Positions 8,808 through 15,616 are shown, counted from the stretch's first letter. The stretch: 64,000 nucleotides of DNA from Serratia surfactantfaciens (GCF_001642805.2 NZ_CP016948.1:2852001-2916000); one strand, 5' to 3'. Translations and numbers: made by a program. The notes: generated by a model from the letters alone, not told the origin.

Positions 8808-9263
8808 TCACACCTTCGGGGTGACCGAGCCCCAGGTGTTGCTGTTTTGCTTGCCCTGAACGGTAATCTGAATGACTTCACTCGCCGGAGCAGTGATCTC
8901 ATTCATTTTCCAGCCGGACAGCGACAGGATGGAGGTGGAGGTGCGGCCGTTAGGCAGCTCGACGTAAAACTGCACCGTTTCGCGCTTGTCCGCCGCATTC
9001 AGCAGCGCCGCGAAATCGGCGTTGGACGGATCGTCGATGAAACCGATGGATTTTTCCGCGCCTTCCGGCAGGTCGGAAATAAACTGCTTGGCGGTATCCA
9101 GCAGCGTGGTGCAATCGACAAAACCGCCGGTTTGCCCCATTTCACCCACCGCTTTACAGTTGGTCAGCGCCTTCATGGCCGTCGGTGCAGCCCCAACGGT
9201 GCCCCATTTGACGATAGTGCCGGCAGGCAGCATGGCGTATTCTGGCGAAGTTTTATCAGCCAT
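8808..9263 (-). CDS. Major tail tube protein (lambda gpV-like)
   Basis: 151 aa from the ATG at 9263 (MADKTSPEYAMLPAGTIVKWG). The frame is open further upstream but that part is compositionally a shadow of the preceding gene, and a purine-rich AGAGAG leader precedes this start. It is the tube subunit that polymerises around the tape measure. It is shorter than lambda gpV (246 aa), lacking the C-terminal Ig-like domain. Expected position: after the tail-completion genes and before G. No sheath gene is present, so the tail would be flexible and non-contractile. Confidence 0.87.
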   Translation of the reverse strand: MADKTSPEYAMLPAGTIVKWGTVGAAPTAMKALTNCKAVGEMGQTGGFVDCTTLLDTAKQFISDLPEGAEKSIGFIDDPSNADFAALLNAADKRETVQFYVELPNGRTSTSILSLSGWKMNEITAPASEVIQITVQGKQNSNTWGSVTPKV

Positions 9264-9303
9264 AGTTTTTCTCTCTCTTTTTGATGAAGGATGGTAGCGG
9301 TCG

Positions 9304-9696
9304 CTACCGGTTTTCGATGCCATAGCGGACGTTAGCCGCCAGGATGCGTAACACTTGGTGCTTATGGTGATCCAGCGCAGGGCGAATAAACGGGGCGGCG
9401 GCTTGCGTTGCCGTGCCGTACTCCTGCGCCAGGGCTCTGTGGTAATGCTGTTTACTGGGGCCAACACGCAACGTCACCGCGTTCCATCCGGTAACGACCG
9501 GGCGTATCGCGATGCCGGCGCTCAGCGAGGGTTCGCGGTTTGACGCCCCCCGATCGGCACACTGCCGCATCGTGCTAAGTAGCGGCGCCAACGCGGCATA
9601 GCCGGCCTCCGGCAGAATGTGGCTGGCGACATCGCGCCGAATCGTTTCCAATCGGCGAGTCAATTCCGCCATACCGGAAACGTTCATGGCGATCAC
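9304..9696 (-). CDS. Tail completion / neck protein, HK97 gp10-like family
   Basis: 130 aa if started at the GTG at 9696, which overlaps the upstream stop (GTGA); an ATG at 9687 would give 127 aa. Sequence features (AELTRRLETI, LAQEYGTATQAAAPFIRPAL) match the HK97 gp10 / lambda Z group that caps the tail tube or joins tail to head. Keeping this gene in a headless cluster is usual in F-type tailocins, where the neck end of the tube must still be finished. Confidence 0.8.
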   Translation of the reverse strand: MIAMNVSGMAELTRRLETIRRDVASHILPEAGYAALAPLLSTMRQCADRGASNREPSLSAGIAIRPVVTGWNAVTLRVGPSKQHYHRALAQEYGTATQAAAPFIRPALDHHKHQVLRILAANVRYGIENR

Positions 9697-10082
9697 ACCG
9701 CCACCTCGGAATAGGTGATGAGGTAATCGCGCACCATCCGGTACTGAACGCGGTTATCAGCCAGGGGCGTGGCGCTCTGCAAAAGGGTGCTGCGCGTGAC
9801 CGCCTGTACCGGCCATTGGCCAATATGGCCATGCCTAACCCCTTCCCAGGCGTTCAAAACCGCCTTATCCAGAGCGATCAGCCGGGAGTAATCGTCAATC
9901 ACATACAGCACGATCTGAAAACGGCCCTGCACCAGCGAGCTGTCAACCAGACCGGTATTCACTTTCAGATCGCTGATCTTCTGATAGGTCACGCCTTCTT
10001 GCTGAGGATCCGGCAAGATCAGCGGGTAAGCCGCCAGATGGGTTAGCGCGGCCAGCGAGCGTTGGATTTCATCTTCTATCAT
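9693..10082 (-). CDS. Tail terminator / minor tail protein U-like
   Basis: 129 aa (MIEDEIQRSLAAL...). Size, order (before the gp10-like gene, overlapping it by 4 bp) and content fit the lambda gpU / tail terminator group that stops tube polymerisation at the correct length. Similarity is recognised by gene order more than by a strong motif. It follows the endolysin after only 57 bp, so lysis and tail genes share one transcript. Confidence 0.7.
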   Translation of the reverse strand: MIEDEIQRSLAALTHLAAYPLILPDPQQEGVTYQKISDLKVNTGLVDSSLVQGRFQIVLYVIDDYSRLIALDKAVLNAWEGVRHGHIGQWPVQAVTRSTLLQSATPLADNRVQYRMVRDYLITYSEVAV

Positions 10083-10139
10083 TTGGGCAAGGTCTCCGTC
10101 GTTTTGAGGGTTGAATCGTTCTGCAAACGCATTCGGGCA

Positions 10140-10580
10140 TCAGGAAAGGAACAGTGCACGTTCCGCTGCACGCCGGGCAACCAACCCATCGAGCCGCACG
10201 CCGCCCGCATTTACCCAGCGCCCGAACTGGTCGGCCGCCCCTTGCCGATCGCCGGCATTCAGCCGGCGCAGCAGCGTCGAGTTCTCCAACGCGCGCAGGC
10301 CCAGGTTATAGGCAAAGCTCACCAGCGCATCGAACTGCCCCTGCGTGATCGTCACCGCCACCCGCCTTTCGACGCCCTGTTCGAATTGGGCAATACCGCA
10401 CAGCAGCAAACGCTCGGCCGTTACGGCATCGATCGCCATGCCGGCACCCACTTTTCGGCCTGCAACCGGCTGAGTCCACCCGTAGCCGATGGTCCAAACG
10501 CCGACCGAGTCCTGATAAGCCTGCAACCGCAAGCCTTCGAAACGCTTAATCAGCGCCATGCCATCGTCACTTATCTTCAT
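10140..10580 (-). CDS. Endolysin, T4-type lysozyme (GH24)
   Basis: 146 aa muramidase cutting the MurNAc-GlcNAc bond. The catalytic triad of the T4 lysozyme family is visible as E15 (KRFEG), D24 and T30 (VGVWTIGYG), and the C-terminal fold ends RRAAERALFL. No signal-anchor-release segment is present at the N-terminus, so it should need the holin to reach the wall. Its start overlaps the holin gene by 14 bp and has a strong GGAGG site. No Rz/Rz1 spanin gene follows. Confidence 0.93.
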   Translation of the reverse strand: MKISDDGMALIKRFEGLRLQAYQDSVGVWTIGYGWTQPVAGRKVGAGMAIDAVTAERLLLCGIAQFEQGVERRVAVTITQGQFDALVSFAYNLGLRALENSTLLRRLNAGDRQGAADQFGRWVNAGGVRLDGLVARRAAERALFLS

Positions 10581-10887
10581 GGTTTCCTCCTGACGCTTTA
10601 TTGAGAAATCGGCGTTCCAATGCCTTGATCAACGATGCTCCCGACCACCCCGCCATGCCGCATACGCCGCCCATCACCTCCGAAGGCCAGTCGTAATGCA
10701 GTGCAATCATCACCATGGTCAAACCGGCGAAAATAGAGACGAACAGCTGCAAAAACAGCGTCCTCCAGCTAAAGGTTTCGCCATTCAAGACCTTGAAGGA
10801 ATAGCTGGCGATCGCCCCCAGCAGCGTCATGCCGAAAGCAAGCAGCATTGAAAGGATGTTTGGTTCATTTTTCCAAGGCATAATCAT
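10567..10887 (-). CDS. Phage holin
   Basis: 106 aa with three predicted membrane segments (about 11-31, 43-65 and 70-90) and a charged C-terminus ending in HEDK, the class I holin plan. It opens the inner membrane so the lysozyme can escape. GGGAGGG lies just upstream of the ATG at 10887 (MIMPWKNEPN); the second Met is also possible. First protein gene downstream of the terminator repeats in the late operon. Confidence 0.87.
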   Translation of the reverse strand: MIMPWKNEPNILSMLLAFGMTLLGAIASYSFKVLNGETFSWRTLFLQLFVSIFAGLTMVMIALHYDWPSEVMGGVCGMAGWSGASLIKALERRFLNKASGGNHEDK

Positions 10888-11153
10888 TACCCTCCCCTTA
10901 CCGGGGCATAACCCGATGTTCGGGAGTCATGGAAAAGAGCGGCTAAATGCGGCCCCCCTCTCCGTCGTTCCTGTTCCATTTAAAAAGCGGCCATTTACGC
11001 GGTTGAAAATGGCTTATTCGTTCTGCTCAACCTGGGCAGATAAATAAGGATTGCGCTGTTTTATAAAGAAGAGGGATTAGCCTCTCGTCGTGGTCATTCA
11101 ATGACAGCTATTATTCAGTGAGTGATTGACCGTTTTGACAAGGAGGCTAAAAA
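10888..11153 (-). other. Late-operon leader between repeats and holin
   Basis: 266 bp with no convincing gene. On the plus strand a strong AAGGAGG precedes an ATG at 11152, but the resulting frame runs straight into the tandem repeats and is probably chance. I see no confident late promoter here; TTGTCA followed by AATAAT near 11100-11130 on the minus strand has poor spacing. Confidence 0.4.
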
Positions 11154-11476
11154 TGAAAACCCCGCCGGAGCGAAGTTTATCTGTCGTGTGGCGGTGCCGG
11201 CAGCGACTCAGTTTTATCAGATTACGCGCTTATTTGCGTACGCGTGAGTCTTTTATTATAAAAAAACTAAACCCCGCCGCAGCGAGGTTTATTTATCGTG
11301 CGACGGCGCCGGCAACGACTCAGTTTTATCAGATTACGCGCTTATTTGCGTACGCGTGAGTCTTTTATCATAAAAAAACTACCGCAGCGCGGTTTAGTTA
11401 TCGTGCGGTGGCGCCGGCAACGACTCAGCTTTATCAGATTACGCGCTTATTTGCGTACGCGTGAGTATTTTATGAT

Positions 11477-11510
11477 AAAAAAAACAAAACCCCGCCGCAG
11501 CGAGGTTTTG
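11477..11510 (-). terminator. Terminator hairpin of repeat copy 4
   Basis: Minus-strand arms 11500-11510 and 11485-11495 form an 11-bp stem (one G-U pair, four-base loop) followed by eight T. It is the longest stem of the array. Confidence 0.75.
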
Positions 11511-11695
11511 TTATCGTGCGACGGCGCCGGCAACGACTCAGTTTTATCAGATTACGCGCTTATTTGCGTACGCGTGAGTATTTTATGATAAAAAAAACCG
11601 CCGGAGCGAGGTTTAGTTATCGTGCGGCGGCGCCGGCAACGACTCAGTTTTATCAGATTACGCGCTTATTTGCGTACGCGTGAGTATTTTATGAT

Positions 11696-11722
11696 AAAAA
11701 AAACCCCGCCGGAGCGAGGTTT
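11696..11722 (-). terminator. Terminator hairpin of repeat copy 6, first met after Q
   Basis: Minus-strand stem AAACCTCGC/GCGGGGTTT with loop TCCG and an uninterrupted T-tract. This is the first terminator RNA polymerase would meet after leaving the Q-like gene. Confidence 0.75.
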
Positions 11723-11889
11723 AGTTATCGTTCGGCGGCACCGGCAACGACTCAGATTTATCAGATTACGCGCTTATTTGCGTACGCGTGAGTATTTTTT
11801 AAATTATTGCAACGCGCATACGCTATTATTATTCCTGATGTCACAGTGAAACGAGAAATAAGCCCTCATCAACTTCAACGGCAGCCGTT

Positions 11890-12252
11890 TCAGCGATCCA
11901 TACTCAATTTTATATCCAACATCGCCAGGCATCCCCCGATGAATCCTTCCGCCGTTTGCATCTCTTTGCGTATCGTACCGTCTGAACATTTCCTTTTCAG
12001 GGCAATCTTGCGCAGAGATATGCCATAAACATGGTGGGCAATGATGAGATCGAACTCTTCGGGTTTGTATTTCTTCAATCTGCCCACGCAACCGTCGATC
12101 ACCAGGCCGTCATCATCGCAGCAGGAGAGCTCGCCATTCGATTTATAGGACAATAACCCTTTGAACCCGGCGGCAATGGGGGAATAATCGATGCCGCTGT
12201 TATCCCTGGCCCATACGCCCCACCGCTCCAACACTTCATTCATATCTCTCAT
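11890..12252 (-). CDS. Phage antitermination protein Q-like (late-gene activator)
   Basis: 120 aa from the ATG at 12252 (MRDMNEVLERWGVWARD), chosen for the excellent AAGGAGGT six bases upstream. The family (phage 82-type Q) has this N-terminal motif and a helix-turn-helix-like C-terminal part (YGISLRKIALKRKCSDGTIRKEM). Q proteins load on polymerase near a late promoter and make it ignore terminators. Here the next 640 bp hold six terminators and further ones sit between tail genes, so Q would gate the lysis and tail operon. It is divergent from the repressor. Confidence 0.87.
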   Translation of the reverse strand: MRDMNEVLERWGVWARDNSGIDYSPIAAGFKGLLSYKSNGELSCCDDDGLVIDGCVGRLKKYKPEEFDLIIAHHVYGISLRKIALKRKCSDGTIRKEMQTAEGFIGGCLAMLDIKLSMDR

Positions 12253-12392
12253 GCTTCCACCTCCTTTGGGCGTTTGCCACATCGCCAGGGCTCCATGTCA
12301 CTTACCGACGTCGGTCGAGCCGTTGTGCTGCTCGGCGTGCGCCAACGCGCAACAACCGATCCGCCCGGCTTGCTCGCCGAGGGATGTCGCAC
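12249..12392 (-). CDS. Possible 47-aa leader ORF between LexA box and Q
   Basis: A GTG-started frame of 48 codons begins 4 bp inside the LexA box (12397-12416), in the transcribed direction, and its TGA overlaps the Q start (ATGA). The product is basic and Ser/Thr/Pro-rich, ending CGKRPKEVEA; an internal ATG would give only the last 15 residues. Ribosome site for the GTG is poor. It could be a coupling leader for Q or chance. No family recognised. Confidence 0.35.
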   Translation of the reverse strand: MRHPSASKPGGSVVARWRTPSSTTARPTSVSDMEPWRCGKRPKEVEA

Positions 12393-12396
12393 CAAA

Positions 12397-12416
12397 TACT
12401 GTATAAATAAACAGTA
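12397..12416. promoter_or_regulatory. LexA (SOS) box
   Basis: TACTGTATAAATAAACAGTA matches the enterobacterial consensus: CTGT, eight AT-rich bases, ACAG, plus the outer TA pairs. It lies in the intergenic region between the divergent Q-like and repressor genes, just before the Q transcription unit. Confidence 0.88.
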
Positions 12417-12422
12417 TCAAGT

Positions 12423-12436
12423 ATACCCAGAGGTAT
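12423..12436. promoter_or_regulatory. Operator-like palindrome 1 (ATACC-N4-GGTAT)
   Basis: ATACCCAGAGGTAT is a 5-4-5 inverted repeat sharing the TACC/GGTA half-site with the palindrome 39 bp away. Probable binding site of the adjacent repressor (inference). Confidence 0.5.
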
Positions 12437-12459
12437 CTTTTTTTCAATAGCGAAAATCC

Positions 12460-12477
12460 ATTTACCTGCAGGTAAAT
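12460..12477. promoter_or_regulatory. Operator-like palindrome 2, perfect 18 bp
   Basis: ATTTACCTGCAGGTAAAT is a perfect 18-bp palindrome containing TTACC-N4-GGTAA, like palindrome 1. A related ACCTGCAGG core recurs inside the repressor gene at 12517-12525. The set fits cooperative autoregulation by the repressor. Confidence 0.6.
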
Positions 12478-12494
12478 TTAGGTACGATGACCTG

Positions 12495-13172
12495 ATGAAA
12501 AGCGAGCAAAAAATGCACCTGCAGGAGATGCGACGAGAGCGCCTGATCATCCTGATCGATAACCTCGGCGTAGGGGGCCAAAAGCGCCTGGCCGAGGCGC
12601 TTGGCATTGCCGCAGACTATGTTTCCCGTTTGCTCTATCCGCCGGGCAAGAAAGGGAAAAAAGGCATCAGTGGCGACATGGCGCGAAGAATTGAGCAGTA
12701 CTTCGCCGTGCAAATCGGCTGGCTGGATGGCCTGGAGCAAATCGGGTTACGCCCCGTCAGGCAGAAGACTTCGCAGGCCTTGGGTAAAACGCTGCCGCTG
12801 CTGGCGTGGACATTGCCGTTGTCTCATGAACAGCTGCGCAAAGGAACGACCGTCCACTACCCGGCGATGGTGCAATGCAGCGCTCAGGCCTACTGGTTGC
12901 CGGTGCGGGATGACACGATGAACGGCTCTGCCGGCGCCAATTACCCAAAGGGCGCCTTGATACTTGTCGAACCCGTTACTACCGGCATAACCGAGCTCGT
13001 GTCCGGCGATAAGGTGATAGCGAAACGCTGCGACAGCGCCGAGCTCATCTTTAGAAGATATGTCGAGGAAGTTGGGCATCGATGGCTTAAGGGAAGCATG
13101 CCGGGTTGCCCGGCGCTAAATGCCGATGAGTACGCGATTATCGGGATGGTGCTTGGCGCCTGGCTGCCCTAG
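12495..13172 (+). CDS. CI/LexA-fold phage repressor with degenerate S24 active site
   Basis: 225 aa. Residues about 15-75 form the DNA-binding domain (HTH around QKRLAEALGIAADYVSRLL) and 100-225 the S24 peptidase-like dimerisation domain. Compared with lambda CI the cleavage dipeptide region WVQAG reads WTLPL (105-109), the catalytic Ser of the NSM/DSM motif is Thr (DDTM, T141), and the general-base Lys of FKKL is Arg (FRRY, R187/R188). All three requirements for RecA-stimulated self-cleavage are therefore altered. It probably represses the divergent Q transcript through the TACC/GGTA palindromes. The start at 12495 lacks a good ribosome site; Met7 or Met12 are alternatives. Confidence 0.87.
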   Translation: MKSEQKMHLQEMRRERLIILIDNLGVGGQKRLAEALGIAADYVSRLLYPPGKKGKKGISGDMARRIEQYFAVQIGWLDGLEQIGLRPVRQKTSQALGKTLPLLAWTLPLSHEQLRKGTTVHYPAMVQCSAQAYWLPVRDDTMNGSAGANYPKGALILVEPVTTGITELVSGDKVIAKRCDSAELIFRRYVEEVGHRWLKGSMPGCPALNADEYAIIGMVLGAWLP

Positions 13173-13204
13173 CCCATGTGCCTGCGTTGAGAACCGCATA
13201 AAGC

Positions 13205-13239
13205 AAAAAACCGCCAACCTTGCGGCTGGCGGTTTTTTT
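13205..13239 (+). terminator. Terminator after the repressor gene
   Basis: AAAAAACCGCCA and TGGCGGTTTTTTT pair around a ten-base loop. It can work in both directions and marks the right end of the phage-derived cluster, before the tRNA genes. Confidence 0.85.
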
Positions 13240-13268
13240 GCACTCAGGGTGCCGGTACTGCTTTATCA

Positions 13269-13344
<76 letters not shown>

Positions 13345-13350
13345 TGAATT

Positions 13351-13438
13351 TGGCGGAAGGACAGAGATTCGAACTCTGGGAGCTGTTACACTCGACGGTT
13401 TTCAAGACCGTTGCCTTAAACCACTCGGCCATCCTTCC
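13351..13438 (-). tRNA. serT: tRNA-Ser (anticodon TGA)
   Basis: 88 nt class II tRNA with long variable arm and encoded CCA. Acceptor GGAAGGA/TCCTTCC, anticodon loop CTTGAAA. Matches enteric tRNA-Ser(UGA), usually called serT. Confidence 0.96.
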
Positions 13439-13550
13439 AATGGGCGCTGATATTAGCGATACCGTTATGAAATGTCTATCGTTTTCATGCAAAAAAATCG
13501 CATCGGCGGTACAGTTGCCTAAACTTCAGGCCTTAAACGCTTAAAAAATG

Positions 13551-13578
13551 AAAAGCCCCGTGAAAACGAGGCTTTTTT
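13551..13578. terminator. Bidirectional terminator downstream of osmE
   Basis: AAAAGCCCCG / CGAGGCTTTT stem with one mismatch and six-base loop, flanked by T on both strands; serves osmE on the minus strand. Confidence 0.75.
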
Positions 13579-13595
13579 GTTCGGCCGAAACGCGG

Positions 13596-13925
13596 TTATT
13601 TCGGCTGCGAATCGTAGTCTGAACAGGTTTGATAGCCTTTGTTCATAACGTGGCCCGTATCGTTGTAGCTGACAAAATACGTCTGCACCTTGCCGTCGCG
13701 CGGCGCCACCGCATAGGTGTCGCAGGTACCCTGCGCGTGAACCAGCGTGGCGGTTGTCGACGGCGGACCGGCAATCGCCCGCACCTGCTGCTTGGTCATC
13801 CCTACTTTGACATCGCTAACCACCGGCTCGTTGACATAACTGGTTGCCCGGTCATAGGCGGTACAGCCGGCAAGAATGGAAAATACCGCCGCAGTGCCGA
13901 CGGCCAACACCAACTTCTTCGTCAT
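13596..13925 (-). CDS. osmE: Osmotically inducible lipoprotein OsmE
   Basis: 109 aa from the ATG at 13925, with AGAGGA eight bases upstream (a longer reading to 14033 lacks any signal sequence logic). The lipoprotein signal ends in LAGC with the lipidated Cys at position 21. The mature SmpA/OmlA-type domain contains VKVGMTKQQVRAIAGPPSTT. E. coli OsmE is an osmotically induced envelope lipoprotein of unclear detailed role. It stands alone with its own terminator. Confidence 0.93.
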   Translation of the reverse strand: MTKKLVLAVGTAAVFSILAGCTAYDRATSYVNEPVVSDVKVGMTKQQVRAIAGPPSTTATLVHAQGTCDTYAVAPRDGKVQTYFVSYNDTGHVMNKGYQTCSDYDSQPK

Positions 13926-14052
13926 AGCTTGTCCTCTTGGAGTGCGTTTGTTGTCCCCTAAGTCTAGAAGCGGAAAGGCTTTTCTACAAATTCCCCTTTG
14001 TCGATCGGTGCGTTTTTTCTCACGAGCGGCCATCGCGGGCGCGACATCGGAT

Positions 14053-14520
14053 TCAAAAACCGAAATCGCTCAAGGCCGGGATATCGTCCGGGCGTCGACC
14101 GAGCGGCCAATGGAAACGCCGATCCTGCTCGCGGATCGGCATGTCGTTAATGCAGGCATGACGATTGATCATTAACCCATCCTGATTGAACTCCCAGTTT
14201 TCGTTACCGAAGCTGCGATACCAGTCGCCGGAATCATCGCGCCATTCATAAGCGAAACGCACCGCAATGCGCGCGCCGTCAAACGCCCACAGTTCCTTAA
14301 TCAGCCGATACTCCAGCTCTTTCGCCCACTTGCGTTGCAAAAAACCGACCACCGCCGCGCGGCCGTCGACAAATTCCGCGCGATTCCGCCAGTGGGTATC
14401 GAGCGAATACACCTGCGACACCCGCTCAGGCTCGCGGCTGTTCCACGCATCCTCCGCCAGCCGCACTTTTTCAATGGCCGAGTCGCGGGTAAAAGGCGGC
14501 AATGGGGGTTTAATGCTCAT
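14053..14520 (-). CDS. DUF1348 / NTF2-like (SnoaL-fold) family protein
   Basis: 155 aa from the ATG at 14520, placed six bases after AGGAG. The sequence ([54 protein letters not shown]) is the conserved DUF1348 nuclear-transport-factor-2 fold, whose members are small cytoplasmic proteins often controlled by TetR regulators; substrate unknown. It is divergent from a tetR gene and both 20-bp operators lie between them, so it is almost certainly that regulator's target. Confidence 0.87.
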   Translation of the reverse strand: MSIKPPLPPFTRDSAIEKVRLAEDAWNSREPERVSQVYSLDTHWRNRAEFVDGRAAVVGFLQRKWAKELEYRLIKELWAFDGARIAVRFAYEWRDDSGDWYRSFGNENWEFNQDGLMINRHACINDMPIREQDRRFHWPLGRRPDDIPALSDFGF

Positions 14521-14542
14521 GTTCATCTCCTGGGTGAAGGTA

Positions 14543-14562
14543 TGTAGACAACTCTGTCTACA
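14543..14562. promoter_or_regulatory. TetR-family operator, copy A
   Basis: TGTAGACAACTCTGTCTACA: 8-bp arms TGTAGACA/TGTCTACA around four bases. Close to the start of the DUF1348 gene. Confidence 0.85.
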
Positions 14563-14578
14563 ATATTACGCTAGCGCA

Positions 14579-14598
14579 TGTAGACAGAGTTGTCTACA
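14579..14598. promoter_or_regulatory. TetR-family operator, copy B
   Basis: TGTAGACAGAGTTGTCTACA, the exact reverse complement of copy A, centre 36 bp away and close to the tetR start. Two sites would allow separate control of each divergent promoter. Confidence 0.85.
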
Positions 14599-14624
14599 AT
14601 CACCCGAAAATAGCCCGGGAGAAA

Positions 14625-15206
14625 ATGATGACCGCCGATCTCAACGCCTTGCCCGCCCGCCAGCGCATTTTGCTGACGGCGCACGATCTGTTTTATCAGG
14701 AGGGGATCCGCGCCACCGGCATCGATCGCATCATCAAGGAATCAGGGGTGACCAAGGTGACGTTCTACCGCCACTTTCCCAGCAAGAACGACCTGATTAC
14801 GGCGTTTTTGGCCTATCGCCATCAGCAGTGGCTGGGCTGGTTCAGCGCATCGTTGGCGCGCCATGTGGCGCAGGCCGGCGGGCTGCTGCCGGCGCTGGCC
14901 CCCTGCCTGGCGGAATGGTTCGACGATCCGCGCTTTCGCGGCTGCGCATTTATCAATACGGCGGTGGAGATCGCCGACCTGCTGCCGGAAAGCCTGCAAA
15001 TCGCCAGCCAGCATAAGCGGCAGATGACGGATGAGTTGGCGCGCCACCTGCCCGCCGGCCCACAGCGGGAACAGCACGCAGCGATGCTGGCGATGTTGAT
15101 CGACGGCGCCATTGTCAGGGTGCAGATAGAGCGGCAACCACAGGCAGCGCTGCAGGTGCTGGATGCCACGCTGACAATACTGGCGCAAGGCGGCTTCGAT
15201 CAGTAA
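14625..15206 (+). CDS. TetR/AcrR-family transcriptional repressor
   Basis: 193 aa (192 if the second ATG is used; GGGAG precedes both). N-terminal TetR helix-turn-helix: RILLTAHDLFYQEGIRATGIDRIIKESGVTKVTFYRHFPSKNDLI. The C-terminal domain (about 80-193) is a ligand/dimer domain of unknown ligand. It should repress itself and the divergent DUF1348 gene through the paired operators. Its stop overlaps the convergent VOC gene by 7 bp. Confidence 0.92.
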   Translation: MMTADLNALPARQRILLTAHDLFYQEGIRATGIDRIIKESGVTKVTFYRHFPSKNDLITAFLAYRHQQWLGWFSASLARHVAQAGGLLPALAPCLAEWFDDPRFRGCAFINTAVEIADLLPESLQIASQHKRQMTDELARHLPAGPQREQHAAMLAMLIDGAIVRVQIERQPQAALQVLDATLTILAQGGFDQ

Positions 15207-15616
15207 TTGGCCCAGATGCCCGGCGTCACCAGCTCCAACAGGTGGGCGTCGGGATCGCGAAAATAAATGCTCTCGCCGCCCTGCTCCCAACGCATTCGTC
15301 CCTCAATCTCCACGCCGTTGGCCATCAGATGCCGTTCCCAATGCAGCAGCTGTTCTTTCGCCACCGCCAGCCCGATATGCGCCGGCCCCACGCCATCGTG
15401 AGCGGGAATAAAGCCGGTCGGATACTGCGCCCCGCGCAGCGAATCACCCTCGACAAACAGCAGCAATACGCTCCGATCGCCGACGTTATAGGCGCGAAAT
15501 CGCTCGTTGGCGACCATCACCGGCAGCTGCAGCACCTCTCGATAGAAAGCGTCCGCGCGCTCAATATCGCTGACGTACAACACCGTCTCGATCACTTTAT
15601 CGATCTTGAGCTCCAT
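15200..15616 (-). CDS. VOC-family (glyoxalase/dioxygenase-fold) protein
   Basis: 138 aa from the ATG at 15616, preceded by the near-perfect GGAGGTGAT. Vicinal-oxygen-chelate fold: KVIETVLYVSDIERADAFYREVLQLPVM at the N-terminus, metal-ligand-type residues in HIGLAV and the final ESIYFRDPDAHLLELVTPG. Members include glyoxalases, dioxygenases and fosfomycin-resistance-like enzymes; the substrate here is not evident. Convergent with tetR and not obviously under its control. Confidence 0.88.
   Translation of the reverse strand: MELKIDKVIETVLYVSDIERADAFYREVLQLPVMVANERFRAYNVGDRSVLLLFVEGDSLRGAQYPTGFIPAHDGVGPAHIGLAVAKEQLLHWERHLMANGVEIEGRMRWEQGGESIYFRDPDAHLLELVTPGIWANY

Larger units (their letters stand above)
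11154..11797. repeat. Six tandem ~110-bp repeats carrying terminator hairpins
   Basis: A 44-bp core (GACTCAGTTTTATCAGATTA... ending in TGCGTACGCGTGAG) begins at 11205, 11317, 11422, 11535, 11641 and 11749, so the period is 105-113 bp. Before each core lies GGCGCCGGCAAC, and between cores a GC-rich hairpin next to an A-tract. Read on the minus strand, the direction of the Q-lysis-tail operon, each hairpin (AAACCTCGC/GCGGGGTTT type with G-U pairing) is followed by 6-9 T, i.e. an intrinsic terminator. Copies differ most at the hairpin; copy 3 has a shortened stem. The array lies exactly between the Q-like gene and the holin gene. Spacing rules out a CRISPR array. Confidence 0.92.

Noticed and set aside
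11154..11797. CRISPR array
   Set aside because: Period of about 110 bp with 44-bp cores and terminator hairpins between them; intervening sequences are homologous to each other rather than unique spacers, and no cas genes are near.
11126..11849. Plus-strand proteins encoded by the tandem repeats
   Set aside because: The repeat gives Arg-rich frames in all three plus frames because it lacks stops; they change frame between copies as repeat lengths differ, so coding is not under selection.
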